Positions 1 to 12,146 of a stretch of 64,000 bases of DNA are shown piece after piece. Below the pieces are notes generated by a model. That model saw nothing but the letters and a program-made list of their open reading frames with translations, did no database searches and was not told the DNA's origin. Each line of letters begins with the position of its first letter. Position 1 is the stretch's first letter. The DNA comes from Silene latifolia (Eukaryota; Streptophyta; Magnoliopsida; Caryophyllales; Caryophyllaceae): assembly GCF_048544455.1 (NCBI RefSeq), contig NC_133537.1:66036134-66100133 (forward strand). Reading direction: 5' to 3'. The position numbers were made by a program, and so were the translations under genes.

Positions 1-2503
1 TCTGTATGGCGTTATAAGACTAAGGAAGGGATCCTAGCTAAGATGTTGTGGTATTTTCCAATAATACCAAGATTCATAAGGATTTATTTGAATGAAGAAG
101 AAGCAAGAATGTTGACTTGGCATAATAGTGGAAGGATTGAAGATGGAAAGTTAAGACACCCAGCGGATGGTCAACAGTGGAAAGAGTTTGACTCTAAATA
201 TCCTGACTTCGCCAAAGAAGCAAGGAACTTGCGTCTAGCGCTCTCCACAGATGGAATGAACCCTCATGGAAACATGAGTACCCAATACAGCACTTGGCCA
301 GTTGTGTTGGCCATCTATAATTTGCCCCCATGGGTTTGCATGAAACGAAAGTATCTGATGTTGTCTTTGTTGATATCTGGCCCTCGACAACCTAGAAATG
401 ATATAGATGTGTATTTGGAACCACTTCTAGATGATTTGAAGATTTTGTGGGAAAGAGGGATACCAGTGTTTAATGGTTATAAGAAGGAAAGTTATTATGT
501 ACAATAACTGACTTTTCGGCGTACGACGATCTTTCTGGACATACTGTACATGGGAAAGAGGCTTGCCCATTGTGTGGGGGGATGTTGAATCAGAATATTT
601 GAAACATTCTCGCAAGCATGTGTACAGGGGAAATCGTCGATGGTTATGCCTTGATCATCATTATCGTAAGCTTCACAAGGCATTTAATGGGTGTCCTGAG
701 CAACGTGGGAGTCCTCAGATTTTGAATTGTCATGAAGTGTATGAGAAAGTGAAAGATATTGAGATAACGTATGGGAAGAAGGGACCTAAGTTGTCTACTC
801 GTGGTTATAAAAAAAAACCATATTTTTTACCAAACTTCCGTACTGGCGTGACCTCCCGGTTAGACATTGGCTAGATTTTATGCACATTGAAAAGAACGTT
901 TGTGATAAAATAATCAATACTCTACTGAATGTTCCGAGTAGGACAAAAGACAACAAGGTAGCAAGGGATGATATGGTTGAGATGGGTATTAGGCCCGAGC
1001 TGGCAGCTAAAATAAAAGGAAATCGGACTTTTTTACCACCTGCAGCTCATACTCTTTCAAAAAAAGAGAAAAAAGAGTTTTGCGAATGCTTGCATGGTAT
1101 TAAGGTTCCAGAGGGCTATTTATCTAATATTAGAAGCCTTGTAATTCGTTGCAGGACCTAAAACTTACTGGTTTAAAGTCACAGGACTGTCATACATTTA
1201 TGCAACAAATACTAGTTGTGGCCGTTCGTTCCATTCTACCTCCAAATGTTCGACATGCTATAATTAGATTTTGCTATTTCTTCAAATCAATCAACAGTAA
1301 AGTCATTGATCCCAATGAAGCGGAAACTTTGCAGGAGATCCTCGTCACCAGTCTTTGTCAGTTTGAAATGTATTTTCCTCCCTCATTTTTCACTATCATG
1401 GTTCATTTGACAATCCACCTAGTCCGGGAGGTTTTGTATCTCGGGCCAGTGTATTTGAGATATCAGTACCCATTCGAACGATTGATGAAATTTTACACGG
1501 ATTACACATCTAATAGGTATCGTCCAGAGGGATGTAATGTTGAGCGAGCAATTATCGATGAAGCTCTTTCGTATTGTTACGTGTACCTCTCCTTGGATGA
1601 GTTAATTGGAGCTCCTACGAATCGTCATAGTGACTGGATGAATGGAAAAGGTGTAAGGGTTCGTGTTTCCAAGGATATGTCATCTGACATGCGACATAGA
1701 GCTCATACATATGTTCTATTTAACAATGATCATTTCCAGCCTTACAGTATGGAACACCAGAGTTACCTTAAGGGAAAACACCCTCCTAAGAACGAAAGGT
1801 GGTATACAAATGAGCATGACAAGCAATTTAGTGACTGGTTTAAGGATACTATTTACGATGATGACAACCCAATTGATGATTGCTCAACCAGCCTACGATA
1901 TCTCGCTTTCGGTCCTGATGCTCGTGTAACTTTTTATAGCAGGTATGCGATCAATGGGTACACTTTATACACCCGCATTCAAGATGAGGCGAGCACAATG
2001 CAAAACAGTGGAGTTTGCGTAGATTCTGAGGCAATATACTTTGCTAGTTCAAAGGATAAAAATCCTATTTTGGGTACAATGCAATATTATGGAGTTATTC
2101 AAGAGATATTGGTTTTAGACTACATGGATTTTGAGATACCTCTATTTCGCTGCAAGTGGGTTGACAACAACAATGGTGTTAGAAAGTATGATTTAGGATT
2201 CACATTAGTAAATTTTGACAAGGTTGGAAACAAGGACGATCCTTTTATATTAGCGTCACAAGTAAAACAAGTGTTTATGTTACCGATCCTATGGATAAGA
2301 AGTGGTCAGTTGTTCTATCTTGCCATCGCCAAATTCCAGATGATGAAGACGTCGAATTTGAAGGACTTGATCACAATGCTATATCGCAATTTGGTAATGA
2401 TGTTGAAAATGTTAGCATTCCAAACATATATACACGGGATGATCATGATGAAGGTATTTGGGTTAATGAAAAGACTACCAAATCCAAAAAACGTTCCCGG
2501 TAG
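1..2503 (+). pseudogene. TNP2-type CACTA transposase, 5' part missing, frameshifted
   Basis: The fragments, in order, match plant TNP2 transposases. Positions 43-507 give the Transposase_21-like segment (LSTDGMNPHGNMSTQYSTWP, then the WVCMKRKYLMLSLLISGPRQP stretch). Positions 563-874 continue it. Positions 835-1161 carry the MHIEKNVCDKI motif. Positions 1149-2290 hold DUF4218-like (FPPSFFTIMVHLTIHLVRE, YPFERLMK) and DUF4216-like (DFEIPLFRCKWVD) regions. The tail is at 2291-2503. Frame changes lie near 510-560, near 835, near 1150 and near 2280, so no single protein can be made as read. Some joins could be introns (GT-AG was not tested rigorously), but the breaks near 835 and 2280 look like indels. 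Family role: transposase that binds and cuts CACTA termini in the nucleus. The N-terminus lies left of the window. Confidence 0.85.
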
Positions 2504-2631
2504 CCGTGAAAATATCAGTAATCCAATCAAGATTTCTTACGTCATGTGTAATTATTGTCTTGCTATTATATATCAAATTGTTGTTGTAAAATTTTTTTTG
2601 CTGTTGCAGCGGGCGGGTTAGGGAAAAATCG

Positions 2632-3050
2632 TATCAAACAAAATGAATTATTAAATAAAACGGTTATACCTAAACCGTTGTTTAGGACGTGTACAGTTAT
2701 AACGGTTCAGGCCGTTGTTATCTATATGAAAATGATGCTTTATTTCTTGGCGGTAAAATCAAACAAAATGAAATATAAAGTAAAACGGTTATACCTAAAC
2801 AAACCGTTGTTCTGGACGTGTACAGTTATAACGGTTCAGGCCGTTGTTATGTATATAAAAATGTTGTTTTATTTCTTGGCGGGAAAATCAAACAACATGA
2901 AAATATTACAGACAACGGTTATTTCAAACCCGTTGTAGATAGTACTAATCAATTACGGTTTCAAAAAAAACCGTAGTCTGTTTGGAAACAAAATACAACA
3001 GTTTTTCTTATACCGTATTTATTACTTTCCAATAAACAAGGTCTTGCAAG
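2632..3050. repeat. AACGGTT-type repeats between the two CACTA-A genes
   Basis: Two tandem copies of a unit of about 128 bp lie at about 2636-2763 and 2764-2905. Each carries AAAACGGTTATACCTAAA, an ACCGTTGTT, GGACGTGTACAGTTATAACG and GTTCAGGCCGTTGTTAT. Further weaker copies (CAACGGTTATTTC, AAACCGTAGTCTG) run to about 3000. The AACGGTT/AACCGTT core is the same word that fills the right subterminal region of this element (37094-37569), yet here it lies between the transposase gene and the second gene. It may be a promoter or transposase-binding region. Confidence 0.7.
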
Positions 3051-3059
3051 TGTTGTATT

Positions 3060-3296
3060 ATTCGCATATATACTCTGAGCTTCCCCTCCCCCACATAATA
3101 TCCTCAAACATTGAGCTTCCCCTCAACCACCAGCCTACCCCATCGCCGTCGCAGTCATCGTCATCATTGTCATTGCCGCCGCCAGATCAATCCGGATTCT
3201 CCTCTTTAAAGAAGTAATAAACCCTCCTCTCTAAAGATTTGTTTGTTATTATAAGTATGCATTGTTATTATTTGTTTATTAATTTCTGCTTTAGAT
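3060..3296 (+). promoter_or_regulatory. probable 5' leader of the second CACTA-A gene
   Basis: This C-rich, pyrimidine-rich stretch (TCCCCTCCCCCAC repeated twice, then CCGCCGCC near 3175) has a TATATA at 3067-3072 and lies directly before the ATG at 3297. The composition resembles a plant 5' UTR. An intron may separate it from the ATG, because TTTAG precedes the start codon. No binding site can be named. Confidence 0.35.
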
Positions 3297-5324
3297 ATGG
3301 TCGAAAAGCGCAAAAGAAACGATGGAAATGTGTCAGGAGACGACTCAGGTGATGAGAATAATGTGCAACACACTGCGGGTCGTATGCGCCATAGGGTTTC
3401 CCTAGAAGTAATAAATTCAAAGAAACCTAATCCTTTACAATGGGATAAAGATACGGGGCTGCCATATGGTGAGAATGCCGGGTATTTTGCGAGTTGGATT
3501 GGTTGTTGTGTAAGACAATATGTGCCTCTTGGTACGCCGCGTATCAGTGAACTTAGTAAAATACGGAACACCATGCTAATAAACAGAATAAAGGTATGTA
3601 TATACAATAATAAATGTTTTAGCTGAAATTAAGTTACTACTTGATATGTGTATTAACCGAAACACTTGTACCAACTATGCTCATCATATATGCAGTTAGC
3701 TTACGTTGTCCTCGAAATGTATGATAAGTACCTAAAAAAAGACAGGGGAAGCCCTCAGATCTTGGAAGTTAAAGATTGCTGAGAACCACTTAATCAACAA
3801 GGAAACCGGGGAGTGAACAAGAAACCAACAAAAAAGAAGTATCCGTATGTCAGTCAGGACCATTGGATAGCTATATCGCTTATAGGCAGTCTGACAAGTT
3901 TAAGGTAACTTAATAATAATAAGTAAAGAAGTATACTTAGTTTAGTGTTTGTTTATGCTTACGTTTCTTGATACAATTTATTTGATGAAGGCTATGACTG
4001 AGAGGAACAAGGAGAACATTTCAAAGAAAAAGATCGTCTTTTACGGCTCCCGAGGTGGTTATAGATTGATTAAGAAGAAACTTGTAAGTACATACTTCTT
4101 ATAGTATTAGACTATTAGGTGATAAATGTTATATATGTTCATAGTAATCATACATATTTTGAGAGGATATCAATGTGATGAATGAATTGTAGGCAAAGCT
4201 TGGAAAATTCAGTTTTCACGACGCTTGGGTGGAAGGTCACACTCCTAAGAATGGAAAGACGGAAACTGAATATGATAAGGACATAAAAGAGAAAATTGTA
4301 AGTTTGAATAAATATGTCACTCCTACCAGTCGAAGTTATATAATTGTGAGTTGCTTAATGGTTTTATGTGTATGTAGAGGATCCGTGAGAAGGAGGTACA
4401 GGAAGGAAAATGGAAGCCTGAAGGACGTGATGACATTCTTGCTAGGGCAATCGGCAAAGCAGAGCATCCAGGTCGTATGGGAGGGGTAGGAACGCATGTT
4501 GGTATCACTAAGTATTTTGGGAAAACTACTCGACGTGGTGATGATTCCAAGAAGGTAATCTATAAATACTGTATTTGAAGCAACGTAATTAATTTACAAC
4601 TATATATGCTGACATTAATTTCTATTACACAGCTACAGGAAATAGCCAGGTTGATGGTGAGAATGTTGGAAACTGGGGAAAATCCATCAGAAAAGGAGTT
4701 GGATATGGTTCAACAAGTCATAAAGGAAGCAGAGGAGGAGGAGGAGGAGGAGGGGGAGGGGGAGGAGAAAAAAGAGGTAATAATATTTATGTCTTATATA
4801 CAGTGTGTTATATGATTTGGAAAATCAGTACGTGTTATATGGACAAGTGTTAATGTACCGAAGGAAGCCGAGGATGACATGACAAGGGAGAAGGAAATGG
4901 GAAAGGAGACTGAAGTGGGAGCCGAGGATCGATATCAGGCTGTTGAAGAGGAAGAGGATGTCAGGAAGGTCGTGACACAGGATGAAGTAGAGGTAGTTGA
5001 TGATCAGATGTTCTTCTGAACATCGAAAAAGGTAATAGCTGCTAGTTTATAATTATTCATATCATACATGTTTTTTACTTATGAAATTTATTAAAGGTAG
5101 TGAATGTATGTGTACTAATTGATTAAAGCTGACGTGAAGGGCGATTGCAAGGAGGCTTGTCATCTGTCCTATTTATAGGGGAAATAGAAAGTTGCTGTTG
5201 TCAAGGGATACGTGTTCAATTACGACCAGCTTCAACAAGTTAAGGTTCATGGTATACCCCTTCGTCACAATTGCAGGAAAGTGGCAGTGTCCCAATTATA
5301 TAAAGACGAGTATGGAAAAGTAAA
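3297..5324 (+). pseudogene. second CACTA-A gene (TNP1/Transposase_24-like, Ulp1 C-terminus), 5' exons
   Basis: This is a spliced gene; exons below are inferred by eye from GT-AG borders and open frames. They are: 3297-3593 (start MVEKRKRNDGN, with PLQWDKDTGLPYGENAGYFASWIG); about 3696-3904 (EMYDKYLKKDRG, with one apparent indel near 3860); 3991-4083 (AMTERNKENISKKK, then GSRGGYRLIKKKL); 4193-4297 (FSFHDAWVEGHTPKNG); 4378-4554 (WKPEGRDDILARAIGKAEHPGR); 4633-4776 (ends in an acidic run of glutamates); an acidic exon near 4858-5020; and one from about 5184 to 5324. The GRDDILARAIGKAEHPGR stretch is typical of the second protein of plant CACTA elements (Transposase_24 group). The last exon is interrupted at 5324 by CACTA-B and resumes in frame at 32686. 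Family role: probably a DNA-binding accessory protein for transposition. Confidence 0.72.
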
Positions 5325-5480
5325 CACTAGTAGAAAAAGTACATTCGGCTAGTGGAAAAGGTTATGGTTGTAATAAATAACCGTAGCCTTTTTATTAAAG
5401 GCTACGGTTGTAAAGCAATAACCGTAGCCAAAGCTCTAAGAAAAAGGAGAAGGCTACGGTTTCTTCTAAAACCGACGCCT
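5325..5480. repeat. CACTA-B left terminal and subterminal repeats
   Basis: After the CACTAG terminus come alternating GGTTATGGTTG, AACCGTAGCC, GGCTACGGTTG, AACCGTAGCC and GGCTACGGTTT words. They are arranged as inverted pairs with short loops, for example GGCTACGGTTGTAAAGC followed by AATAACCGTAGCC. In CACTA elements such subterminal arrays are the binding sites of the accessory transposition protein. Confidence 0.85.
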
Positions 5481-7291
5481 ATTCTAAAAAAATAAATTAA
5501 ATCTTATCTTTATAAAAGCAAAAGACAATACTCATCAGAGAACGCGCCACATCATTAATACATCTTTTTTTTTTTTCAAAAATCGAGATTATGGTGGGAC
5601 CCATGTGTGTGCAACGTATTTAATTTCTGAGATATCCGTCTTTCAAAGCATGCGCTTAAATCCGTCTCGCAACAAATTATATAAAGTCATCTTACAAAAT
5701 AAAAACATGAATAATAATAATAATAAAACAAAAATAACAATCTCAGAAATTAGAAATTACAAAACTTTACAAAATAAAAACAGGCTTAGATTTCTTTAAA
5801 AAAAAATATAATATAATTAAAAAACAAAAAAAAAATGACAGATCTTCGAATTAAAAAAGAAAATTAAAAATAATATCCGACTTGGTTTGTTATTAAGTTA
5901 GGGGGCTAAATTTTACTTTAAACAAAAATGTTTAAAGAAAACTAAAAATAATATCAGCCGTATTTCTTTAAAGATTAAATGTTTCAGTATTTATTTAAAG
6001 AAATACTAGCAAATACTCCGTAAGTTTTAAAGATAATATCAGCCGTATTTCTTTAAAGATTAAATTACTAACAAGTTTAGATTTTAATAAAAATGAAAAT
6101 TAAAAATAATAATAATATAAAAACCAAAATTGACAGATCTATAAAATAATAAAAAATAATATTGATAATAAAAATCAAGAGAGTTTACGGCAGCAGAGAA
6201 GTAGCATATGGGCGAAAACGGCGGACGATGATGGTCGGAGTAAGGCGGACGGAGATGGTCGGAGTAAGTCCAATGATAAAGATTTGATAAATAAGTGTAG
6301 AATATAAGATGAATTGGAAGAGGAAATACAATGAATGTTTCACTTAGAAGTATTTATTATTTATTACTAGGGAAAAAAGAAGTAAATTTTAGGGAAAAAA
6401 AGAAGAGCTTGGTATTTGCCTGTTTGGTGTGCATAGGCGTCGAGAAAGAAGTAAATTTTAGTAGTGGGTAGGGTTTAGTTATCTTCTTATTTTTTTCTTT
6501 TGTTTAAAGTAAAACTTACTCTCTATTAATTTGGATTTGTAAAGGGTAGTTTTATGGGCTTAGGCCTTAGATTATACAGAATATGTGGGCAATTTTGTTA
6601 TTGATTTACACGTTTTTCTATTAGAGCAGTCCAAATTGTCGGTCTTTTCGAATTCTCACTGGATACTATCCATATTAAGGATCATATTATATACCAAATT
6701 ACATGATAAATTACGTAGGAAATGCCAAAATTTTTGTCTTTATTACTACCATGTGATAATATTTGACCCGTTTTAAGATTTAAGACGGATACTTCGTCTT
6801 AAGTAAAACTGATTGTCTCAACATGTAAAAGTGATTTCATACTAATATACATTTTATCATATTGACTTATATATTTTGACGAGTATTGAAGAGTTAAGTG
6901 AATACGAGTAGCTCGAAATGTTAGAGTGAAATTAGTTGTTAGCATGTATAAATTTCAGTCGGGTCAGTTGAGCGGGCTACACGATCGGAGTAGCATTGTA
7001 TTCAAATACTACGGGGCGGGTGTGTTTCAAGTTTAGAAAATACAGGTCAAATTTATACGGGTTACAATAGACGCGGGTTTAGTAACACATTTACATGGAT
7101 CGAGTAACACATTTATAAAATTATCGTATTCGTTATTATTTGTTCTTTACGTAACAATGATTTTACAACAATCGTTTTGGAAGGGTATGAATTGCTTTGT
7201 CAAAATGATCGCTTAGGCCAGTCATATTAAATCTCTTAATTGCAAATGTGATATTTAGTTCAACTATTAGATCTTAAATACAGTCCGTTTT
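5481..7291. other. AT-rich CACTA-B interior, no gene seen; Helitron-like 5' end at 5502
   Basis: Position 5502 opens TCTTATCTTTATAAAAGCAA preceded by A. This is clearly related to the Helitron 5' end at 7711 (shared TCTTATCTTTAT, then AGACAAT, GCCACRTCATT, a T-run and TGGGWCCC). I find no matching hairpin plus CTAG end before 7711, so this copy looks truncated. A 33-bp direct repeat beginning ATATCAGCCGTATTTCTTTA occurs near 5955 and 6036. Near 6785-6810, TAAGACGGATACTTCGTCTTA is a remnant foldback like the MITEs downstream. The rest has no supported coding sequence. Confidence 0.5.
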
Positions 7292-7465
7292 ATTGAAGAC
7301 GACCACTATTCGTCACAAGATGAAGACGGATAGTGACCCTCTCACAAAATGCAAGTGGTGGGCAAGTGGAGGTATTCATTTCCCCCCACTTGCACTATCC
7401 ATTTACATTTTGTGAGAGAGACACTATCCGTCTTCAGCTTGTGACGGATAGTGTCCGTCTTCAAT
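7292..7465. mobile_element. foldback MITE, about 174 bp
   Basis: The left arm ATTGAAGACGACCACTATTC (7292 on) is the near-perfect inverse of the right arm ending at 7465 (its complement reads ATTGAAGACGGACACTATCC). The arms continue through CGTCACAAG, TGAAGACGGATAGTG and a CTCTCACAAAATG match, giving about 60 bp of terminal inverted repeat around a short loop. It is non-coding. I did not identify a convincing TSD or superfamily. Confidence 0.75.
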
Positions 7466-7537
7466 GAGAATTTGTGTCTTAAATATGATTTTCTAAACTT
7501 AATCATAATATTTTACACATATTTTATATCACAAATT

Positions 7538-7705
7538 CTCATTATAGACGGGAGACATACGTCTATAGTTATAGACGGACCAAATATCCACCCACTTTAA
7601 GCTTAAAACAAGCAATAACTTGCATGGTAGGGCCCAAAAATATCAATACTTTAAGCATATTTGACCCGTCTTTCACTTTAGACAGCTATATCCGTCTATA
7701 GTGAG
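7538..7705. mobile_element. second foldback MITE, about 168 bp
   Basis: The left arm CTCATTATAGACGGGAGACA (7538 on) pairs with the right arm ending GTCTATAGTGAG at 7705, whose complement reads CTCACTATAGACGGATATAG. The arms share ATAGACGG at both outer and inner positions. The 168-bp size and strong inverted ends mark a MITE. The outer word differs from that of the neighbouring MITE (7292-7465). It ends only five bases before the Helitron start at 7711. Confidence 0.65.
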
Positions 7706-7710
7706 ACTAA

Positions 7711-8452
7711 TCTTATCTTTATTAATTCAGAAGACAATGCTGAATGGAGAATGTGCCACGTCATTTGCACAACTTTTTTTTTTTTAAATTCAGGTTATGT
7801 TGGGTCCCGTTAGTGTGCACATAATTTATTTCTTAAAATCGTCTGCCAATACAACCATGCGACAATTTATGTCTTAAAAATATTTATGAAATAATTACAT
7901 ACAATCGGAATAAATGAAATTAATTGCATATAATCAGAATGAATTACAAATCGGAATAAATGAAATAAATTACATTTAATCGGAACGAATTACATAATTA
8001 ATAATAAAATTACATAATTACGAGAATGAATTACATTTAATTACGGGAATAAATTACATATAATGGGAATATATTACAGAAATTAATGAAATTAATTATT
8101 ACAAACAATGCGAATAAATTAAATAACTTAAATAATTTTTAAAACTAGATAGTACGATGTTGTTAAGCGCTTAGTGAGAGATCTATGTGCCGAATATTGT
8201 GAAACTCTTACTGATGTTAATCCGTCTGTAACTGGAAATGAACATTCACCCGATAGTTGTGGTTTTAACGCATCTTATTTACGTGGAGAATGTTCATTTC
8301 CAGTTAGATCCCCGATCTACATTAACATGTAGATCACTGATATTAAACTATTAGATAATTACAATAGAAATTTAAAAATAAAACATTCATCAAAAAACAT
8401 TCATATCGTCCTAAATACAAACCCGTGCAATTTTGCACGGGTTTAAAACTAG
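7711..8452 (+). mobile_element. non-autonomous Helitron, 742 bp
   Basis: It starts with TC (7711, TCTTATCTTTATTAATTCAG) after an A and ends with CTAG (8449-8452) before a T, as Helitrons insert between A and T. The 3' end shows the expected hairpin: AAACCCGTGCAA (8419-8430), a two-base loop, then the perfect complement TTGCACGGGTTT (8433-8444), followed by AAAA and CTAG. There is no target duplication. There is no Rep/helicase ORF, so it is non-autonomous. The interior has degenerate repeats of AATTACATATAATCGGAAT type (about 7900-8100). Confidence 0.82.
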
Positions 8453-10509
8453 TTGTTATTAATGTTAAAGCCTAAAGATAACCCTTTATAGTCTCAGTAC
8501 AGTATCTTATTCTCATCTCTCTCACTTAAACCTACATCGATCTCGTTCACCTGGCCTCTCAACCACCAACGCTCAACTTGCGCACACCGCTCGCCGCTCG
8601 ATTCAAGATTGCCATTCGACCCTCGACCTGCGTAGCCACCACAGGTTCGCTTTACATGTGATTTTTTGTTTTCCAGATTTAGATTTCGATTCATATTGGT
8701 ATTTAATATCTAGGGTTTCTCATTAAATGGTTGTTCAAAGGAGATTTTGTTGATAGTACGATTGGTGGTCTTATTTATGATAAAAAAAATTTGAAGATGG
8801 GTTATATTTGTAACTATCGATCTGAATTAGGGTTTATATGATATTGGGGTTTTTTTGCTTAACTTCTTAATTGTGCATCTTAGTGGTGTAATTGTGGTAC
8901 TAATATGTTACAGAGTACTCTTATTATGTTTGTTTTGATATTGTGATTGAGGGGAAATTGGTTGTAGGAATCTTAAGCGTGTATTATGGAATGGTTTAAC
9001 AAATCGGATTAGCTTCAAATGATTGTATTTTTGTATAGAGTTTTTGTGCAAGAAAGTGAGCATCATCGAAATTCAGTCGAGTAACATATCTGAAACTCTC
9101 TTATACTTCATATGAGACTAGCAAATTTTTTTTCCCAAAACAAGCTTTGACACTCCTTATTTATCCCAGAACTTTTAGAAAATGTGCTTCCCAATTTGCA
9201 AGCAAATGGCCATTTTGATTTTTCAAATTACAACAATGTATTCTTTTGTAGGTACAATTGATGTTTATTTACTTTAGCTAAGATACATTTTTGGACGGTA
9301 CTTTTGGTAACGAATAACTTGAGTGATTTTATCTTCGGAATGTACCAAATATATGATTGTTGAAACCTATATTAATGAGTTCTCTCTACCTCACTTCTGG
9401 ATCCCAAGGTTTCAAATTGAGCTCTTGAAATGAAGCTAATGATAATCCGTGTATTTTCAAATTAGACAAGAGTATTGTAATACATATTAGTCTATAATGG
9501 GCTGACTATCTTAACTGTTGACCAGGAATTCAGAAAGGACTTGATTCTGAAGAGAGCATTACAAGGTAGATGTATTTTTATTATCACGTTTTCTTTCAGG
9601 TGAGGCTTTAGACGTTTTATTTCATAAGAGTTAATTTTTTTTCGCTTTTGTTATTGTAGGATGAATTATTTATGCTGGATCTTGAAAAATTCAAGCCAAT
9701 TTATAGTCTTAAGTTTAATTATGAGGTAAGTAGCTCTTGGTTGACCTCCATTTCAGGAGAGTTTTAAATTTCACCTTCTACTTGTTTTCTTACGTAAGAA
9801 AAAGAGGTTGTCCATCTTATAACTATAGTCCATACGCAGTTTTATCAATGCGTTTACAGCTTAATTGATTATATCCACATTAGGATTTTGACTCAAATCT
9901 CCGATTTGGGTTTAATTTGTGAAATGCTACCAAGTGAATGTTTAAATCTTCTGTAAATTTCGGCATCTAATTAGTTGGAGAATTAGTTGAAGATGTGGGT
10001 ATGGAATTGATTCTCGATTTTCTGCCATTTGCTTTGCTTGTCATCCTTCCTATTTGTTTAGATGGAGATGTGGTATGGATATTACCCTATTTTTTAATGT
10101 CCACAACTCCGTCCCACCCATAGGTTAGTCCTTAATGGCCTTGAACAAGCCTACATATTTTTTTCATATTTCAATTAATTTTCAGATTTAATTCGATTGA
10201 TGGCTTGAAGTATGAGATAGTAATTTGAAAAAGGGTATAGTTGATTATTTTCGAGTTAGGGTTCATATAAATTGAGGCGCTATGATTTTTAATCGTTCTA
10301 TTGTGGTGGAACTTAGTGAAAATTAATTTAATTGATAGCTGGCATTCTTCGATCAACCTATTTTGAACTAGGGAGTAAATTCTTTGTTTAGTCTTCAGTT
10401 ATATATTTATATCGCCTAAGTGCTCAGTTTCTTTGATGACATTCCTAGGTCAAATTTTAAAATTTAACATTATTATCAGTTATATATTTATATCGCTTAA
10501 CTGGATTTT
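8453..10509 (+). other. gene-like captured sequence in CACTA-B, 5' part
   Basis: This looks like the start of a spliced plant gene. There is a CT-rich leader at about 8495-8645 (TCTCATCTCTCTCACTTAAA and on) ending in a possible donor CACAG/GTTCGC near 8643. Possible small exons have good borders: about 9527-9566 (CCAG before GAATTCAG, then GTAGAT) and 9661-9725 (TTGTAG before GATGAATT, then GTAAGTAG), the latter readable as DELFMLDLEKFKPIYSLKFN. The reading frames of these two exons do not join without a stop, so the copy is decayed or my borders are wrong. I do not recognise the parent gene. The segment continues after the Tekay insertion at 31522. Confidence 0.45.
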
Positions 10510-12146
10510 TGTAATACCCCGTATTTTATTATCGGCTGAGCGAGATATTATTATTTAATGGTAGCGTAAAGGTAATTAAATCATGTTTTATGGTAATGGT
10601 AAAAGCGTAAAAGTAATTGATTAATTCATATCGCAAGATGAGTCGGGTTTATAGTTGAGTGGCATTTTGGGTCAAGGTGTCATAGCCCATTTACCCACTT
10701 ATTACCCACTTACCCATTTACCATTTTACCTCACCAAAACCCTAAATCAAACCCTAATACAACTTTAAAACCCTATTCCCCCTCCCTACCGTCATTTTCA
10801 CATCACCAACATCAACCCCTTTTCCTTTCACGTTTCAAGCCTTCTACACGGCCAACGAGCGCACGCCGGTGAGTGTGGAGGGAGTAGGGTCTGCCGTGAG
10901 TCCAGGGAAGTCGTTGCTAGTAGTCGAGGGTGGTTGTACTGGTCGGAAAAGCACAGGTCGACGGCCGTCACAGGTAAGGTTCCATGTTTTCATTTCTGTC
11001 ACGCTGTTTTGTTTTGGGTTGTGCGTCTTTTAGGGACTGTTGTGGCAGTCGTGGGGGTGTGGGACGTGTTACTGGTGGTGAGTCGAGTCTCGTGGTGGTA
11101 GGTAGGGTGGTTGTCGTTGCTGTGGGTGGTTGCAGTGGTGGTGTTTAGGTGTCGGGGTTGGTTGGGTGTTTTTGGTTGCATTTCAGACATAGGGTAAAGG
11201 GGTGGCACCACCGTGGACTCGGGGGAGGTCGAATCGGTGGTGCCACGTGTGTCAGGGTCACCTTTCTACGGTGGTGTCAGGGGTGGTGGTTGGTAAGCAG
11301 GAGGGGTTGTGTCGTGGTGGCAGGCGGGTTAAAAAGGGGGCTGTTTGTGGCGTTTTGTGGCGGCTGGGTGTAAACAGGGGGTGTTGGTGGTGGTGGTTCT
11401 GACCACCGGCGTGGGTCGACCACGTTGGTGGTGGTGGGAGGTGACCAGGCCAGACCTGGTGTCAGGCCTGGTGGTCGGCGGTGAGGATTGGTGGTTGAGG
11501 GGTGAGTTGTGACGGGTTGAAAAGGGGGGATGTGCGTGTGTCGGGTTGTGTGTTGTTTTGGGTTATTTTTGTTACGGGTTTTATTTTAATAAGTCGGGAA
11601 TATGTACACTTCTATTATTTACATTATTAGTTTTAGTTATTAAGTTAATATTAAGTAGCGGTGACAGAATAATGTATTTAAGTTTTTGAGTCGGGATTTT
11701 ATTTCGGGAAGGTTACTATTTTTAGTAACCTGCTATTTTTGGTAATTGCTATTTTGGGAACTTCCCATTTTAGGAAACTTTCTATTTTGGGTAACTTATA
11801 TTTTTAGTAACTTCTAAATTGGGAAAGTTTGTACTTTTAGTAACTCTTGATTATGGGAACGGGAATAGTTAAGTGAATTAATTATGTTATATATATATAT
11901 GTTTAGGTGGCGAGTTTCGGGTGGAGTACTTCTGATCTGCAGTTAGCTTATCACCGCTATTTGAGGTAGGGGAATACACTGGACTTGATATAGTATTATG
12001 TGACTGGATTGACTAAATCGGTGATTTACATGTTATAATATGATTGTCTGATTTAATTCCGTTAAGTACTGTTGTTGAACTGTTTTACTATATTATTACG
12101 TTGGAGTTGGTGGAGGTGGTGATGATGATGTTGTGATAAGGCCCAG
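10510..12146 (+). repeat. Tekay 5' LTR, first segment
   Basis: It matches the 3' LTR (29360 on) with few differences until 12146, where CCCAG is followed by Athila-A. About 10850-11560 is strongly G-rich on this strand (many GGTGG and GGGG runs), unlike the AT-rich surroundings, and the section from 11580 to 11880 repeats TTTTAGTAAC and TTTTGGGAAC words. ORFs across the G-rich part occur in both LTRs but look like composition artefacts. Confidence 0.93.

Noticed and set aside
3000..3060. Possible second CACTA terminus (CTTGCAAGTG)
   Set aside because: Does not match either CACTA terminus found here and has no visible TSD; kept only as a question in findings.
5502..7710. Complete Helitron starting at 5502
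   Set aside because: No hairpin plus CTAG end before the second Helitron start.
11149..11402. ORFs in the G-rich Tekay LTR (and the copy at 29999-30363)
   Set aside because: Low-complexity Gly/Trp/Val-rich translations in an LTR, with frames disrupted between the two LTR copies; no homology.
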